Origin: Sphaerosporella brunnea
Taxonomy: Eukaryota > Ascomycota > Pezizomycetes > Pezizales > Pyronemataceae
Direction of reading: 5' to 3'
DNA length: 64,000 nt
Assembly (NCBI GenBank): GCA_008704415.1
Contig: VXIS01000101.1
Location: 1-64,000 of the forward strand
Below are positions 62,709 to 64,000 of the stretch, one piece after another. A program made the position numbers and the translations under genes. Within the stretch, counting starts at the first letter, position 1. Each line of letters opens with the position of its first letter. Below the pieces are notes generated by a model. The model made no database searches and had not been told where the DNA came from. It worked only from the letters and a program-made list of their open reading frames with translations.

Positions 62709-63670
62709 TCACTGTACGAAATTCGCCTTGTCGATCACATCCCTAACAGCCTGAGCCATCCCAAGTGTAACCTCTTTTGGTGCTCTCGGCACTTCATGTC
62801 CTCCACCATGATCATACACCACCTTCCCACGTTCCCCACACAAGCCACGCAAGATATGGCTCTCCCCCACAGCCTCATCATTCGCCCCCAAGATGTGAGC
62901 GGTCGGTACGTGTATCAGCTTTCCGTCAGTCTCCACCCCTAGCTTCCTCACCTTCCCCCCCGCATCAAGGCCACGCCAATCGCATGGTGCGGCACCACAC
63001 ATAAAAATAGCGCACCTGAACAAGGGCTCGACAGTTTGATTCAACTGATCGTGCCGAATCATCAGAGTGGCCGCCAGCGCGGCGCCTTGCGAGAAGCCGA
63101 CCACTCCGTCGAAGGGTCCCTCCTCAGCGATGTACTCGTGCAGCAAATCAAGGGCGGAGAGGATGCTGGGTCCGGAGGTGGAATCGTAATACGCGTAGAA
63201 GTCGGTGTGTGAAGGGAAGAGCGCTTGAATGCCTTTGGAGGAAAACCATCCATCATCAGCTTAACTACGTTGCGGGTAGAGTACTGTTAGAACTCAATCT
63301 CTCTACTACCTACCTGGAGCTGCAGGCCACGGAACCGTCCCTTCTACGAATTCAAACTTGTACCGGTCCCCTAGTTCGAAGCGCAACGCAGCTGCCGCCG
63401 TCGCTGCATGTCAGCCGCCAGGTTTGGGGGTATGCGTGGACTGGTACCGCGATAGAAAAAGAGACACTGGAGGTGTGGGTTCAGGTGGAGACAACATTCC
63501 CTAGTGGGATAACAAGGACTCAGTCAAGGGGAATACAAAACCTGTTTGCATTTCGAAAACCTAGATACCGGGGTAGGTCAGAGAGGATTCCAGATTACAA
63601 GGAGAGCAGTGTAGCGCGCGGCTCATACTTCGGCATTTGTTCCCATGCCGTGGAGGCATAAGAAACGCAT
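62709..63670 (-). CDS. FSH1-type serine hydrolase
   Basis: Four exons: 63670-63629, 63560-63542, 63391-63314 and 63232-62709, giving 220 aa. Exon 2 is a 19-nt microexon (V-F-E-M-Q-T), needed to link MRFLCLHGMGTNAE to AALRFELGDRYKFEFVEGTV; that order is the standard start of the family. The alpha/beta-hydrolase triad is visible: nucleophile Ser94 in GVVGFSQGAAL, Asp165 in LGANDEAV, and His192 in GGGHEVPR. FSH (family of serine hydrolases) proteins are small cytosolic esterases or thioesterases of uncertain substrate; fungal members also occur in polyketide clusters, such as LovG-type release enzymes. No polyketide synthase lies in this window. Length matches the family. Confidence 0.93.
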
Positions 63671-64000
63671 GATGGAATTCTAGTTTCTCCGGTGTTGCGG
63701 GCGGTGCTAGGACGAGATCGGATGTTTGTCTGACAGTCGTTTCAGCGGTGTTACCTTCCTGGATGTGAATGATGTCGAACGGCTGAAGAGAGGTTGCCCA
63801 AATTCACCGTGGTTGTGGATCTATTTATCACCGCACGAGGTTCCAGAAAGGGATATATGTTACCATGCCTTGTGATGTGTGGGGTGCAGGAAAGATTATA
63901 TTAGACCCCCACCGAATCCTGTCCGCGCCTTATTGATAGGATCTCATGCGTCAACTGCGCCTACCTTACTACCAAAGAGCCGAGACGAGTGCCTAACATC
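63671..64000. other. 5' flank of the FSH hydrolase gene
   Basis: Upstream region of the minus-strand hydrolase gene up to the end of the window. Nothing recognisable in it. Confidence 0.6.

Overview
The window is nuclear DNA of a filamentous ascomycete (Pezizomycotina). The evidence is as follows. Coding exons are broken by short introns (47-103 nt, mostly about 50) with GT..AG ends and CTAAC/CTGAC-like branch sites. Genes sit in divergent and convergent pairs with no operons, and several families are typical of these fungi: Ish1-repeat protein, FSH1-type serine hydrolase, 14-TM drug-transporter-like MFS, GT1 glycosyltransferase, STAND-like N-terminal domain. I cannot place it to genus. All gene models were built by reading both strands and joining open frames across consensus splice sites, checking that phase was kept; none is backed by transcripts.

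Layout. 1-15.5 kb is a gene-rich block: a large Ser-rich membrane protein (-), the HMG-box protein NHP6 (+), a 630-aa protein with a STAND-like N-terminus (+), a small mitochondrial protein (+) and an Ish1/Msc1 repeat protein (+). 15.5-30.1 kb is gene-poor and holds transposon debris: a 5'-truncated LINE with a perfect 13-bp target duplication, an 803-bp TIR element, a hAT-like zinc-finger relic, a 439-bp Tc1-like MITE and a decayed Mutator-like (MULE) transposase. One small uncertain gene lies at 25.7-26.4 kb. 30.1-48.3 kb is gene-rich again: the U2 snRNP-associated SURP protein SR140 (-), an 883-aa single-pass membrane protein (+), a 600-aa repeat-bearing basic protein (-) with a G-rich minisatellite just before its start codon, a 494-aa DUF7918-like protein (+) and a Gfo/Idh/MocA dehydrogenase (+). 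48.3-54.7 kb is a second repeat-rich stretch with a 1.26-kb element bounded by about 100-bp inverted repeats that carries the SWIM-domain end of a MULE transposase. 54.7-59.7 kb holds a divergent pair, a UDP-glycosyltransferase (-) and an MFS efflux transporter (+), flanked on both sides by transposon remains. 59.9-62.7 kb holds nested, nearly identical MITEs. An FSH-type serine hydrolase (-) closes the window.

Most genes are independent housekeeping or orphan loci. The one arrangement that suggests joint function is the glycosyltransferase/transporter pair, which shares a 1.26-kb promoter and could conjugate and export a small molecule. The most informative non-coding signals are the transposon structures, which show that LINE, hAT or Tc1-like, and at least two MULE lineages have acted here. 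Some copies (the 60.7-61.8 kb MITEs) are so alike that they must be recent.
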